A DNA stretch of 13,155 nt, from contig CANRFE010000027.1 in assembly GCA_947629805.1 (NCBI GenBank), forward strand, positions 1-13,155. The letters run 5' to 3'. This stretch comes from an uncultured Clostridia bacterium (GTDB lineage: Bacteria; Bacillota; Clostridia; TANB77; CAG-508). The position numbers and the translations under genes are program-made. Numbering within the stretch: position 1 is the first letter of the stretch; every line of letters begins with the position of its first letter. Positions 1 to 6,947 of the stretch are shown piece by piece. The notes beneath the pieces are model-generated. The model had not been told where the DNA came from, did not search any database, and saw only the letters and a program-made list of their open reading frames with translations.

Positions 1-352
1 CATATTAAAAGTAGCTGATAACACTGGTGCAAAAGAGATTATGTGCATCCGTTGTTTAGGTGGATCTTATCGTAAATATGCTGGAGTTGGGGATGTTATA
101 GTTGCTTCTGTAAAAACAGCAATACCTGGAGGCGTTGTAAAAAAAGGTGATGTTGTAAAAGCAGTAGTAGTTAGAACAAAAAAACCAATTAGAAGAGCAG
201 ACGGATCCTATATAAGATTTGATGAAAATGCAGCAGTCATTATAAGAGAAGATAAAAACCCAAGAGGAACTCGTATTTTTGGACCTGTTGCTAGAGAGTT
301 AAGAGATAAAGATTATATGAAAATTTTATCGTTAGCTCCAGAAGTTCTTTAA
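1..352 (+). CDS. rplN: 50S ribosomal protein L14 (uL14), 5' partial
   Basis: L14 is a large-subunit protein that binds 23S rRNA near the L19 and L3 contact region and helps form an intersubunit bridge. The reading frame is open from base 2 and reads ILKVADNTGAKEIMCIR, which is the L14 N-terminal region, so the true start lies just outside the window. About 116 codons are present against a usual 122, so roughly six residues are missing. The later segments GGSYRKYAGVGD, SVKTAIPGG, KGDVVKAVVVRTKK and GTRIFGPVARELR are diagnostic. The ATG at base 41 is an internal methionine and not the start. The gene is followed after 40 bases by rplX, as expected in the spc operon. Confidence 0.97.
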   Translation, partial: ILKVADNTGAKEIMCIRCLGGSYRKYAGVGDVIVASVKTAIPGGVVKKGDVVKAVVVRTKKPIRRADGSYIRFDENAAVIIREDKNPRGTRIFGPVARELRDKDYMKILSLAPEVL

Positions 353-392
353 TAGAAGTGAAAATTCTAAAAAAAGAGGTGAAAAAAGAAAA

Positions 393-701
393 ATGAAAGT
401 AAAGAAAGGCGATAATGTAAAGGTTTTATCGGGAAACGATAAAGGAAAAACAGGAGAAGTATTAGAAGTAATACCAAAAACACAAAAAGTTATAGTAAAA
501 GGTGTTAATATTAGAAAAAAACATATAAAACCAAAAAAACAAGGAGAAGAAGGTGGCATTATACCAGTAGAATGTGCAATTCATGCAAGTAAAGTAAATG
601 TCATTTGTCCAAAATGCGGAAAAGCTACAAGAATTGGTTATGTAATAGAAAAAGAGCAAAAAGTACGTGTTTGCAAAAAATGTAACACAAAACTTAAATA
701 A
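393..701 (+). CDS. rplX: 50S ribosomal protein L24 (uL24), zinc-ribbon form
   Basis: L24 is an early assembly protein that nucleates folding of the 5' domain of 23S rRNA. The 102-residue protein begins with a KOW motif (MKVKKGDNVKVLSGNDKGK, about residues 1-19) and contains the family segment VIVKGVNIRKKHIKP. The C-terminal half carries two cysteine pairs, C72-x2-C75 (CPKC) and C94-x2-C97 (CKKC), typical of L24 versions predicted to bind zinc. An AGAGGTG ribosome-binding site precedes the ATG. Length is normal for the family, and it sits between rplN and rplE as in most bacteria. Confidence 0.97.
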   Translation: MKVKKGDNVKVLSGNDKGKTGEVLEVIPKTQKVIVKGVNIRKKHIKPKKQGEEGGIIPVECAIHASKVNVICPKCGKATRIGYVIEKEQKVRVCKKCNTKLK

Positions 702-729
702 AGACCAGAAAGGAGGAAATACATAAATT

Positions 730-1269
730 ATGGAAATATTAAAAGAACAATATCAAAAAGAAGTCATTCCAGCATTAATGAAAAAATTTAACTATAAGTC
801 TGTTATGGAAGTTCCAAGACTAGAGAAAATAGTTATTAATGTAGGGTTAGGAGATATTAAAGACAATCCAAAATCATTAGAAAACGCAATGAATGATATA
901 AAAATTATAACTGGGCAAGCACCAATTGTAACCAAGGCAAAGAAAGCAATTGCTGCTTTCAAAATTAGAGAAGGCGTAAATATGGGCTGCAAAGTTACTT
1001 TAAGAAAAGGAAAAATGTATGATTTTGCATACAAACTATTTCATACAGCTCTTCCAAGAGTAAGAGATTTTAGAGGGGTATCCAAAGATTCTTTTGACGG
1101 TAGAGGAAATTACTCTATGGGGGTAAAGGAACAATTAATCTTCCCTGAAATTGAATACGACAAAGTAGATAAAATCAGAGGAATGGATATCATATTTGTT
1201 ACTACTGCTAAAACAGACGAAGAAGCAAGAGAATTATTAGCACTTTTAGGAATGCCATTTAGAAGTTAA
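730..1269 (+). CDS. rplE: 50S ribosomal protein L5 (uL5)
   Basis: L5 binds 5S rRNA, forms part of the central protuberance and contacts P-site tRNA and S13. The protein is 179 residues, the standard bacterial length. Recognisable segments are KIVINVGLGD (about residues 33-42), TGQAPIVTKAKKAIAAFKIR, ALPRVRDFRG, a glycine-rich FDGRGNYSMGVKEQLIFPEI region and RGMDIIFVTTAKTDEEA near the C-terminus, which ends in GMPFRS as is usual. A strong AGAAAGGAGG site lies upstream of the ATG. The gene is in the expected place after rplX. The L18 gene, another 5S-binding protein, is further along the same operon. Confidence 0.98.
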   Translation: MEILKEQYQKEVIPALMKKFNYKSVMEVPRLEKIVINVGLGDIKDNPKSLENAMNDIKIITGQAPIVTKAKKAIAAFKIREGVNMGCKVTLRKGKMYDFAYKLFHTALPRVRDFRGVSKDSFDGRGNYSMGVKEQLIFPEIEYDKVDKIRGMDIIFVTTAKTDEEARELLALLGMPFRS

Positions 1270-1307
1270 ACATAGAAAATAGGAAGAAACAAGAAAGGAG
1301 AAAGCCA

Positions 1308-1493
1308 ATGGCTAAAAAATCTTTAAAAGTTAAGCAAGCAAGAGAGCAAAAATATAAAACAAGAGAATATAATAGATGCAAACTTTGTGGAAGACCACAT
1401 GCTTATATTAGAAAATATGGAATTTGCCGTGTATGCTTTAGAGAATTAGCACACAAAGGTGAAATTCCTGGAATTAAAAAAGCAAGTTGGTAG
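1308..1493 (+). CDS. rpsN: 30S ribosomal protein S14 type Z (uS14)
   Basis: S14 is a late-assembling protein of the 30S head, close to S3, S10 and S19. This is the short zinc-binding form: 61 residues with C24-x2-C27 (CKLC) and C40-x2-C43 (CRVC), rather than the roughly 89-100-residue cysteine-free form. The segment GRPHAYIRKYGICRVCFRELAH and the C-terminal IPGIKKASW are characteristic. An AGAAAGGAG site precedes the ATG. Many Firmicutes carry a second zinc-independent copy elsewhere that is induced under zinc limitation; none is visible in this window. Confidence 0.98.
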   Translation: MAKKSLKVKQAREQKYKTREYNRCKLCGRPHAYIRKYGICRVCFRELAHKGEIPGIKKASW

Positions 1494-1523
1494 AATAACG
1501 AAAAAGGAGGGAAAATATTTAAT

Positions 1524-1922
1524 ATGAATACAACAGACCCAATAGCAGATATGCTAACAAGAATTAGAAATGCAAACAGTTCGAAACATAAAACCGTAGA
1601 TATTCCATCTTCCAATATGAAAAAATCCATTGCGAAAATCTTATTTGAAGAAGGATATATAAAAGCATTTGAAGAATTACAAGAAGATACACAAGGAGTT
1701 ATTAGAATTACATTAAAATATGATGAAAAAGGTGCTAGGGTAATCGATGGGCTAAAAAGAATTAGTAAACCAGGCCTAAGAGTATATGCATCCAAAGACG
1801 AATTGCCACAAGTATTAAATGGACTAGGAATTGCCTTAATTTCTACTTCAAAAGGAATCAAAACAGATAAAGAAGCAAGAAAAGAAGGCTTAGGTGGAGA
1901 AGTACTAGCTTATGTGTGGTAA
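1524..1922 (+). CDS. rpsH: 30S ribosomal protein S8 (uS8)
   Basis: S8 is a primary 16S rRNA binder of the 30S central domain. In E. coli it is the translational repressor of the spc operon. The 132-residue protein has the N-terminal signature DPIADMLTRIRNA and the C-terminal signature ALISTSKGIKTDKEAR followed by GGEVLAYVW, which is the RNA-binding end. An AAGGAGG site lies upstream of the ATG at 1524. The E. coli S8 target overlaps the start of rplE; I could not identify an equivalent hairpin by eye at the rplE start here, so autoregulation is unproven. Confidence 0.98.
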   Translation: MNTTDPIADMLTRIRNANSSKHKTVDIPSSNMKKSIAKILFEEGYIKAFEELQEDTQGVIRITLKYDEKGARVIDGLKRISKPGLRVYASKDELPQVLNGLGIALISTSKGIKTDKEARKEGLGGEVLAYVW

Positions 1923-1954
1923 GGATAAGATAAAGTAAAGGAGGAAAACCAGTC

Positions 1955-2494
1955 ATGTCAAGAATAGGAAATAAACCTATTACCGTACCAGAAGGAGTAG
2001 AAGTAAAATTAGATGGAAATCATATAACGGTAAAAGGGCCTAAAGGAACATTGGAAAGAGAAATTCATAAGAACATGAGTGTTACAATAGAAGGAAATGT
2101 AATTCATATTGCAAGACCAGATGAAGAAGCAGCAAATAAAAGTTTACATGGATTAACTAGAACTTTAATTGCCAACATGATAGAAGGTGTTCTAAAGGAA
2201 TATAAAAAAGAATTACAAATTGTTGGTGTTGGATATAGAGCACAAAAACAAGGAAAGAAATTAGTAATGAATTTAGGATATTCTCATCCAGTAGAAATGG
2301 AAGAACCAGCAGGAATTACTTTTGATGTTCCAAATGCCAATACCATTGTTGTACGTGGAGTGGATAAAGAAGCAGTTGGGCAAACAGCAGCAGTTGTAAG
2401 AACAAAGAGACCACCAGAAGTATATCATGGAAAAGGTATTAAATATGCAGAAGAGCATATTAGAAGAAAAGAAGGAAAAGCAGGTAAGAAATAA
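1955..2494 (+). CDS. rplF: 50S ribosomal protein L6 (uL6)
   Basis: L6 lies near the sarcin-ricin loop and the base of the L7/L12 stalk of the large subunit and is needed for efficient factor binding. The 179-residue protein opens with SRIGNKPITVPEGVEV and HITVKGPKGTLEREIH, which form the first of two tandem L6 folds. It closes with the conserved RPPEVYHGKGIKYAEEHIR and a basic KEGKAGKK tail. Length matches the family. A strong AAAGGAGG ribosome-binding site is present, and the gene follows rpsH by 32 bases. Confidence 0.98.
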   Translation: MSRIGNKPITVPEGVEVKLDGNHITVKGPKGTLEREIHKNMSVTIEGNVIHIARPDEEAANKSLHGLTRTLIANMIEGVLKEYKKELQIVGVGYRAQKQGKKLVMNLGYSHPVEMEEPAGITFDVPNANTIVVRGVDKEAVGQTAAVVRTKRPPEVYHGKGIKYAEEHIRRKEGKAGKK

Positions 2495-2530
2495 AAACTA
2501 GAATAAATAATAAGTCAAACAAAATCTAAA

Positions 2531-2554
2531 TTACTAATGCTGTTACATTAGTAG
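2531..2554 (+). promoter_or_regulatory. Small hairpin just before the rplR ribosome-binding site
   Basis: The arms TACTAATG (2532-2539) and CATTAGTA (2546-2553) are perfectly complementary around a 6-base loop, CTGTTA, with one more U-G pair possible outside. The stem ends a few bases before the AAAGGAG site of rplR. It is not followed by a T-tract, so it is not a terminator. It could tune rplR translation or be a processing site. The rplF-rplR gap (72 bases) is the longest within the rplN-secY block. Confidence 0.45.
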
Positions 2555-2566
2555 AAAGGAGAAAAG

Positions 2567-2926
2567 ATGATTACTAAAACAAATCGTAAATTAGAAAGAA
2601 CAAGAAGACATATTAGAGTTCGCACAAAAATTAGTGGAACGGCAGAACGTCCAAGATTATGTGTTTATAGAAGTAATAAAAATCTTTTTGTTCAAGTCAT
2701 TGATGATGTAAAAGGAACAACCCTTTGCCAAGCATCTACTTTAGATAAAGAAGTAAAAACAAAACATGCTAATAAAGAAGCTGCAAAAGAAGTGGGAGCT
2801 TTAATTGCAAAAAGAGCTTTAGAAAAAAATATCAAATCTGTTGTTTATGACAGAGGAGGATATATTTATCATGGAGTAATAAAAGAATTAGCAGAAGCTG
2901 CAAGAGAAGCAGGTTTAGAATTTTAG
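2567..2926 (+). CDS. rplR: 50S ribosomal protein L18 (uL18)
   Basis: L18 binds 5S rRNA together with L5 and attaches it to the central protuberance of the 50S subunit. The 119-residue protein has a basic N-terminus (NRKLERTRRHIRVRTKISG), then RPRLCVYRSNKNLFVQVIDD, and the highly conserved C-terminus VYDRGGYIYHG and EAAREAGLEF. Length is typical at about 120. The ATG follows an AAAGGAG site that sits directly downstream of an 8-bp hairpin. The gene ends in TAG, 20 bases before the rpsE start. Confidence 0.98.
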   Translation: MITKTNRKLERTRRHIRVRTKISGTAERPRLCVYRSNKNLFVQVIDDVKGTTLCQASTLDKEVKTKHANKEAAKEVGALIAKRALEKNIKSVVYDRGGYIYHGVIKELAEAAREAGLEF

Positions 2927-2946
2927 AATGAAGGAGGGAAAAAATC

Positions 2947-3438
2947 GTGCACGAAGAGAATACACCAGAATTAAAAGAAAAAGTTGTTGCAATCAATAGA
3001 GTTGCAAAAGTTGTAAAAGGTGGTAGAACCTTCCGTTTTAGTGCAGTTGTTGTTGTGGGAGACGAAGCAGGACATGTAGGAATAGGAAACGGAAAAGCAG
3101 CAGAAGTTCCAGATGCGATTAAGAAAGCAATTCAAGAAGCAAAGAAAAACTTAATCGAAGTTCCAATTGTAGGAACTACTATACCACATGAATATATTGG
3201 AAAATTTGGTAGTGCAAATGTTATGCTAAAACCAGCAGCAGAAGGTACTGGAATTATAGCTGGAGGAAGCGTAAGACCAGTAATTGAACTTGCAGGATAC
3301 AGAGATATCCGTACAAAAGTATTGGGTACCAATAATCCAAGAAACGTAGTATATGCTACTATGGAAGGCTTAAAACAAATGCAAACCATAGAACAAGTAG
3401 CAGCAAAAAGAGGAAAGAAAGTAGAAGATATTTTATAA
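2947..3438 (+). CDS. rpsE: 30S ribosomal protein S5 (uS5), GTG start
   Basis: S5 sits at the mRNA entry region of the 30S subunit and affects decoding accuracy and subunit assembly. The 163-residue protein contains the N-terminal double-stranded-RNA-binding-like fold (VVAINRVAKVVKGGRTFRFSAVVVVGD) and the C-terminal fold with GGSVRPVIELAGYRDIRTKVLG. The GTG at 2947 is chosen because a GGAGGG site (2933-2938) lies at proper spacing and no in-frame ATG is nearby. The acidic first residues (HEENTPELKEK) resemble other Firmicute S5 proteins. rplO follows after 36 bases, with no room for the usual rpmD. Confidence 0.97.
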   Translation: MHEENTPELKEKVVAINRVAKVVKGGRTFRFSAVVVVGDEAGHVGIGNGKAAEVPDAIKKAIQEAKKNLIEVPIVGTTIPHEYIGKFGSANVMLKPAAEGTGIIAGGSVRPVIELAGYRDIRTKVLGTNNPRNVVYATMEGLKQMQTIEQVAAKRGKKVEDIL

Positions 3439-3474
3439 TATCCAACAAATAAAAAGAGGAGGTGTAATCCTAAA

Positions 3475-3909
3475 ATGAAATTAGACGAATTAAAACCAGC
3501 ACAAAAAACAGAAACAAAGAAAAGAGTTGGACGTGGAATTGGTTCTGGTCTAGGAAAAACATCAGGAAGAGGACATAAAGGACAAAAAGCAAGATCTGGT
3601 GGAGGTGTTAGACGAGGATTTGAAGGAGGTCAAACTCCATTATATAGAAGATTACCAAAAAGAGGATTTACAAATATACATGCTAAACATTATACAGAAG
3701 TAACTTTAACAATGCTAAATAAAACAAGCAAAGAAGAAGTAACTGCAGAAACCTTAATAGCAGATGGAATTATAGCAAAAGCAAAGGACGGTATCGTTGT
3801 AATTGCAACTGGTACATTAGAAAAAAAATTAACTGTTAAAGCTGTTCGATTCACTAAAGGGGCTAAAGAAAAAATAGAAGCTTTAGGTGGAAAGACAGAG
3901 GTGATTTAA
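3475..3909 (+). CDS. rplO: 50S ribosomal protein L15 (uL15)
   Basis: L15 is a large-subunit protein with a long extended N-terminal arm threaded through 23S rRNA. The 144-residue protein has the expected glycine- and basic-rich arm with RVGRGIGSGLGKTSGRGHKGQ, then ARSGGGVRRGFEGGQTPLYRR and LPKRGFTN. The C-terminal half is the globular domain. The start has an AGAGGAGG site a few bases upstream. The stop codon TAA is immediately followed by the secY start, and the secY ribosome-binding site lies inside the last codons of this gene, so the two are probably translationally coupled. Confidence 0.97.
   Translation: MKLDELKPAQKTETKKRVGRGIGSGLGKTSGRGHKGQKARSGGGVRRGFEGGQTPLYRRLPKRGFTNIHAKHYTEVTLTMLNKTSKEEVTAETLIADGIIAKAKDGIVVIATGTLEKKLTVKAVRFTKGAKEKIEALGGKTEVI
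3897..3905 (+). promoter_or_regulatory. Ribosome-binding site that fixes the TTG start of secY
   Basis: AGAGGTGAT lies within the last codons of rplO, with the GAGGTG core 6 bases from the TTG at 3910. No ATG or GTG in the secY frame is better placed. Confidence 0.8.
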
Positions 3910-5226
3910 TTGTTTCAAACAATCAAAAATGCGTTAAAAACGCCAGATGTTAGAAAAAGATTATTATATACTTTAATTTTAATTATCATATTCCGATTAG
4001 GTTGCTATATTACCGTTCCAGGGGTAAATAGCTTTGAATTAGCACAAGCATTTAGTGAGCAGGGAATGGCATCTTTAATAGATTTAATTTCAGGAGGAGC
4101 TTTTTCTCGTTTATCTATTTTTGCTATGTCGATTAGCCCTTATATCACAGCTTCCATTGTTATTCAATTATTAGCAATGGTCATTCCAGCATTAGAAAAA
4201 TTAACCAAAGAAGGTGGAGAAGAAGGAAGAGAAAAAATTAATCGTTATACCAAATTATTAACGATTTTACTTGCTTTCATAGAAGGTTTAGGAATTTATT
4301 TATCTTATCGTTCTTCTGGTATTTTCTTAGATACTGGTTTTGTTACAGGAGCAACAGTGGTTATTTCCCTAATGGCAGGAACAGCTCTTTTAATGTGGCT
4401 TGGAGACCAAATTACCAATAAAGGAATTGGAAATGGAATTTCTATGATTATCTTTGTCGGTATCATTGCAGGTCTTCCAACAGGAGTAAATACAATTTGG
4501 AAATTAATTTTAGGAGAAGGAACATTCTCTACAACAGGTTTATTAGTTGCACTAGGAATTATTTTAGGAGCAATTATTTTAGTAGCTGCTGTTGTATTTG
4601 TACAACAAGCAGAGCGTAGAGTTCCTGTACAATATTCTAAAAGAGTAGTAGGAAGAAAAATGGTAGGAGCACAAAATACAAACATTCCATTAAAACTTGC
4701 TATGGCAGGGGTAATGCCAGTTATTTTCGCTTCTTCTTTCATGACATTTCCAGCTATGATTATCCAAATGTTTATTCCAAATATTGGACAACAAACAGGT
4801 TTCTGGCATGTCATTTATATGTTTTCTATTGCAACATCCACATCTAATCTTCCAGTAGGCTATTCTATTGCAAATGCGATTGTATATTTATTATTAATTT
4901 TAGGTTTTACGTATTTTTATACATATGCTACCTTCAATCCAGCAGAAGTAGCCAACAACATTAAGAAAAATGGTGGATTTATACCAGGAATTAGAGCAGG
5001 AAAGCCAACAACAGACTACCTAAGCTCTATTATCTCAAAAATTACACTATTTGGAGGTTTATTCTTAGCCGTTATTGCCATCATACCAATGCTACTTAGA
5101 TTTACCAACTTAAATATTGCCTTTGGTGGAACTTCTATCCTAATTGTAGTAGGAGTTGCCTTAGAAACAGTACAACAATTAGAATCTCAACTTGTAATGA
5201 GACATTACAAAGGTTTCTTAGAGTAA
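3910..5226 (+). CDS. secY: Preprotein translocase subunit SecY, TTG start
   Basis: SecY is the channel-forming subunit of the SecYEG translocon in the cytoplasmic membrane and passes unfolded proteins out or inserts them into the membrane. The 438-residue protein has the normal length and about ten hydrophobic segments, the first being LLYTLILIIIFRLGCYITVPG. The large cytoplasmic loop contains ERRVPVQYSKRVVGRKMVG and leads into PLKLAMAGVMPVIFASS, a family hallmark. The C-terminal ETVQQLESQLVMRHYKGFL is also typical. The TTG start abuts the rplO stop codon and is supported by AGAGGTGAT at 3897-3905. It is the last gene before a terminator. Confidence 0.97.
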   Translation: MFQTIKNALKTPDVRKRLLYTLILIIIFRLGCYITVPGVNSFELAQAFSEQGMASLIDLISGGAFSRLSIFAMSISPYITASIVIQLLAMVIPALEKLTKEGGEEGREKINRYTKLLTILLAFIEGLGIYLSYRSSGIFLDTGFVTGATVVISLMAGTALLMWLGDQITNKGIGNGISMIIFVGIIAGLPTGVNTIWKLILGEGTFSTTGLLVALGIILGAIILVAAVVFVQQAERRVPVQYSKRVVGRKMVGAQNTNIPLKLAMAGVMPVIFASSFMTFPAMIIQMFIPNIGQQTGFWHVIYMFSIATSTSNLPVGYSIANAIVYLLLILGFTYFYTYATFNPAEVANNIKKNGGFIPGIRAGKPTTDYLSSIISKITLFGGLFLAVIAIIPMLLRFTNLNIAFGGTSILIVVGVALETVQQLESQLVMRHYKGFLE

Positions 5227-5258
5227 ACTGTTTTTGGGGACGGAGGAAAAAAACAGTT
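5226..5258 (+). repeat. Palindromic element with GGGGACGGAGG loop, possibly REP-like
   Basis: Arms AACTGTTTTT (5226-5235) and AAAAACAGTT (5249-5258) are a perfect 10-bp inverted repeat around a 13-base loop, GGGGACGGAGGAA. The GC-rich loop contrasts sharply with the AT-rich surroundings. The outermost base overlaps the last base of the secY stop codon. From general knowledge, GGGGACGG-type palindromes occur as dispersed repeats in Clostridia genomes, sometimes linked to REP-associated (Y1) transposases. Only one copy is in this window, so repeat status is inferred. The GGAGG in the loop looks like a ribosome-binding site but serves no credible gene. Confidence 0.55.
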
Positions 5259-5260
5259 CA

Positions 5261-5308
5261 AAAAAATAAAAAATGGATGCAAAAAGAAAGCATCTATTTT
5301 TTTATTTT
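5261..5308 (+). terminator. Intrinsic terminator after secY
   Basis: The left arm ends in TGGATGC (to 5280) and the right arm begins GCATCTA (from 5290), with a 9-base loop AAAAAGAAA and one G-U pair. The A-rich flank on the left pairs with the T-rich tail TTTTTTTATTTT on the right. This is a classical rho-independent terminator and marks the end of the rplN-secY transcript, at least in part. Confidence 0.8.
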
Positions 5309-5330
5309 CTGAGAAATTTTCTAGAAAATA

Positions 5331-5360
5331 GTATACTTGTATACCAAAAAATGGTATAAT
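5331..5360 (+). promoter_or_regulatory. Extended -10 promoter with palindromes, upstream of adk
   Basis: A perfect TATAAT (5355-5360) is preceded by TGG, giving an extended -10 motif. No good -35 exists at 17 bases; the region holds GTATAC twice, 2 bases apart. The -10 overlaps a perfect inverted repeat, TATACCA (5340-5346) and TGGTATA (5352-5358) around AAAAA, which could be an operator. The promoter lies between the secY terminator and adk, so adk-map can be transcribed separately. Confidence 0.6.
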
Positions 5361-5398
5361 AAAAAGGCAAATGCAAAAGAGAAGGGAGTAAGCAATAA

Positions 5399-6070
5399 AT
5401 GTATATTGTTATGTTAGGCAAACCAGGTTCTGGAAAGGGAACCGTTGGAAAAATGTTGTCGGAATCCTTAGGAATTGTTCACATATCGAGTGGAGAATTA
5501 TTTCGCAGTTATAGCAAAAAAACAGGCAAAATAGGAGAAGAAATTGATTCTTATATTGTAAAAGGAAATTTAGTACCAGATAACTTAACGATTGAATTAT
5601 TAGAAAAACGTTTATTAGAAACAGATTGCAAAAATGGCGCTATTTTAGATGGGTTTCCAAGAACGGTTTTACAAGCACAAACTTTAGATACTTTTTTACA
5701 AAAACAGGGGAAAAAGATTAATATTGCTGTAGAATTGGATTTAGCAGATCAAGAAATTATTAGTAGAATTGTAAAACGAAGAGTATGTTCGAACATGGAT
5801 TGTGGAGAAGTTTATAATTTGGAGTTTAAAAAACCAAAAGTAGAAGGAATATGCGATAAATGTGGAAGCAAATTAATACAAAGAGAAGATGATACAATAG
5901 AAACGGTACAACAAAGGTTAAAAAACTATTATGAAACTTCGGCAAAATTAGCAGAATACTATAAAAAACAAGATTTATTATATACCGTGAAATTCAACTT
6001 ACAGTCGAATAAAACTTCAAAAGATATAGCGCAAGAAATAAAAGAATATTTAAATAAAGAAATGTTGTAA
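5399..6070 (+). CDS. adk: Adenylate kinase, zinc-lid type
   Basis: Adk converts ATP and AMP to two ADP and keeps cytoplasmic adenylates balanced. The 223-residue protein has a P-loop at residues 7-15 (GKPGSGKGT, Lys13), the AMP-site stretch HISSGELFR, DGFPRT at 84-89, and a long LID carrying C130, C135, C152 and C155 as probable zinc ligands. The first cysteine pair is C-x4-C instead of the common C-x2-C. The P-loop GKPGSG and SSGELFR also deviate slightly from the usual GPPGAG and STGDMFR, but the catalytic arginines appear retained. The ATG follows an AAGGGAG site. It lies between secY and map as usual in Firmicutes. Confidence 0.94.
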   Translation: MYIVMLGKPGSGKGTVGKMLSESLGIVHISSGELFRSYSKKTGKIGEEIDSYIVKGNLVPDNLTIELLEKRLLETDCKNGAILDGFPRTVLQAQTLDTFLQKQGKKINIAVELDLADQEIISRIVKRRVCSNMDCGEVYNLEFKKPKVEGICDKCGSKLIQREDDTIETVQQRLKNYYETSAKLAEYYKKQDLLYTVKFNLQSNKTSKDIAQEIKEYLNKEML

Positions 6071-6088
6071 AAAAGGATAGGAGAAAAA

Positions 6089-6865
6089 ATGGTTACAATT
6101 AAATCAAAACAAGAAATAGAAAAAATGAGAGAGGCATGTAAAATAGCAGCACTAGCTCAAAGGGCAGTAGAGGAAGCAATAAAACCTGGAATTTCTACTT
6201 GGGAGTTAGACAGAATTGCAGAAAATACCATGAAACAATATGGAGCTATTCCAGCAGAAAAAGGTTATCCAAGTGGAGTAAAGGGAGTGCCAGATTTTCC
6301 GGGTTCTATTTGTGCTTCTGTAAATGATGAAGTGATCCACGGAATTCCATCCAAACGAGTTATATTAAAAGAAGGCGATATTATTAGCATTGATTTAGTG
6401 GCTTATAAAGATGGCTTCCATGGAGACTGTGCAAGAACTTATGCAGTAGGAAATATCAATAAAGAATCACAAAAATTAATGGAAGTAACCAAACAAGCCT
6501 TTTTTGAAGGAATTCAATTTGCTAAGAAAGGAAACCGTTTAGGGGATATTTCTCATGCTATAGGAGAGTTCGTAGAAAAAAATGGTTTGAATGTAGTAAA
6601 AGAATTTCAAGGGCATGGAATAGGAAGGCAAATGCATGAAGATCCAGGTATTCCAAATTACGGCAAAGCAGGAAGAGGAATTCGTTTAGAACCCGGCATG
6701 ACATTAGCTATAGAACCAATGGTAATGCTAGGTTCAGATGAAATTTTACAATTAGAGGATGGATGGACAATTGTTACAGAAGATGGAAAAAATGCAGCGC
6801 ATTATGAAAATACAATTTTAATTACAGAAAATAAGCCAGAAATCTTGACAAAACTAGAAAAATAA
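6089..6865 (+). CDS. map: Type I methionine aminopeptidase
   Basis: MetAP removes the initiator methionine from nascent proteins when the second residue is small. It is a two-metal enzyme of the pita-bread fold. In this 258-residue protein the five metal ligands are visible as D102 (SIDLVA), D113 (HGDCA), H176 (GHGIG), E209 (AIEPM) and E240 (HYENT), and H84 (VIHGIP) is the substrate-site histidine. Length is typical of the type Ia enzyme with no extra SH3 or zinc extension. The ATG has an AGGATAGGAG site and lies 18 bases after adk. The last codons overlap a promoter for the next transcription unit. Confidence 0.97.
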   Translation: MVTIKSKQEIEKMREACKIAALAQRAVEEAIKPGISTWELDRIAENTMKQYGAIPAEKGYPSGVKGVPDFPGSICASVNDEVIHGIPSKRVILKEGDIISIDLVAYKDGFHGDCARTYAVGNINKESQKLMEVTKQAFFEGIQFAKKGNRLGDISHAIGEFVEKNGLNVVKEFQGHGIGRQMHEDPGIPNYGKAGRGIRLEPGMTLAIEPMVMLGSDEILQLEDGWTIVTEDGKNAAHYENTILITENKPEILTKLEK

Positions 6866-6873
6866 TATATACT
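6845..6873 (+). promoter_or_regulatory. Consensus promoter over the 3' end of map, driving infA onward
   Basis: TTGACA (6845-6850) is followed by 17 bases and TATACT (6868-6873), an almost ideal housekeeping-sigma promoter. It starts inside the final codons of map and ends just past the stop. A second TATAAT (6873-6878) overlaps but gives a 22-base spacer and is less likely. It would give infA a leader of about 65-70 bases. Confidence 0.8.
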
Positions 6874-6947
6874 ATAATAGTTATTATGGATACAAATGCA
6901 AAATTATATTTTAAAATCGTCAAAACCATAGAAAAATGGAGGAAAAT

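Noticed and set aside
4305..4814. Long reverse-strand open frame (169 codons) inside secY
   Set aside because: It is antisense to a clearly conserved secY, its product resembles no family, and AT-rich codon use in secY explains the lack of stops on the other strand.
5274..5362. Short + frame starting at an ATG within the secY terminator (about 29 codons)
   Set aside because: It overlaps both the terminator hairpin and the adk promoter and has no properly spaced ribosome-binding site; the GGAGG upstream is part of the palindrome loop.
6936..6947. Upstream ATG for infA adding four residues
   Set aside because: It overlaps the GGAGG ribosome-binding site that serves the ATG at 6948, and MAKED is the standard IF-1 N-terminus.
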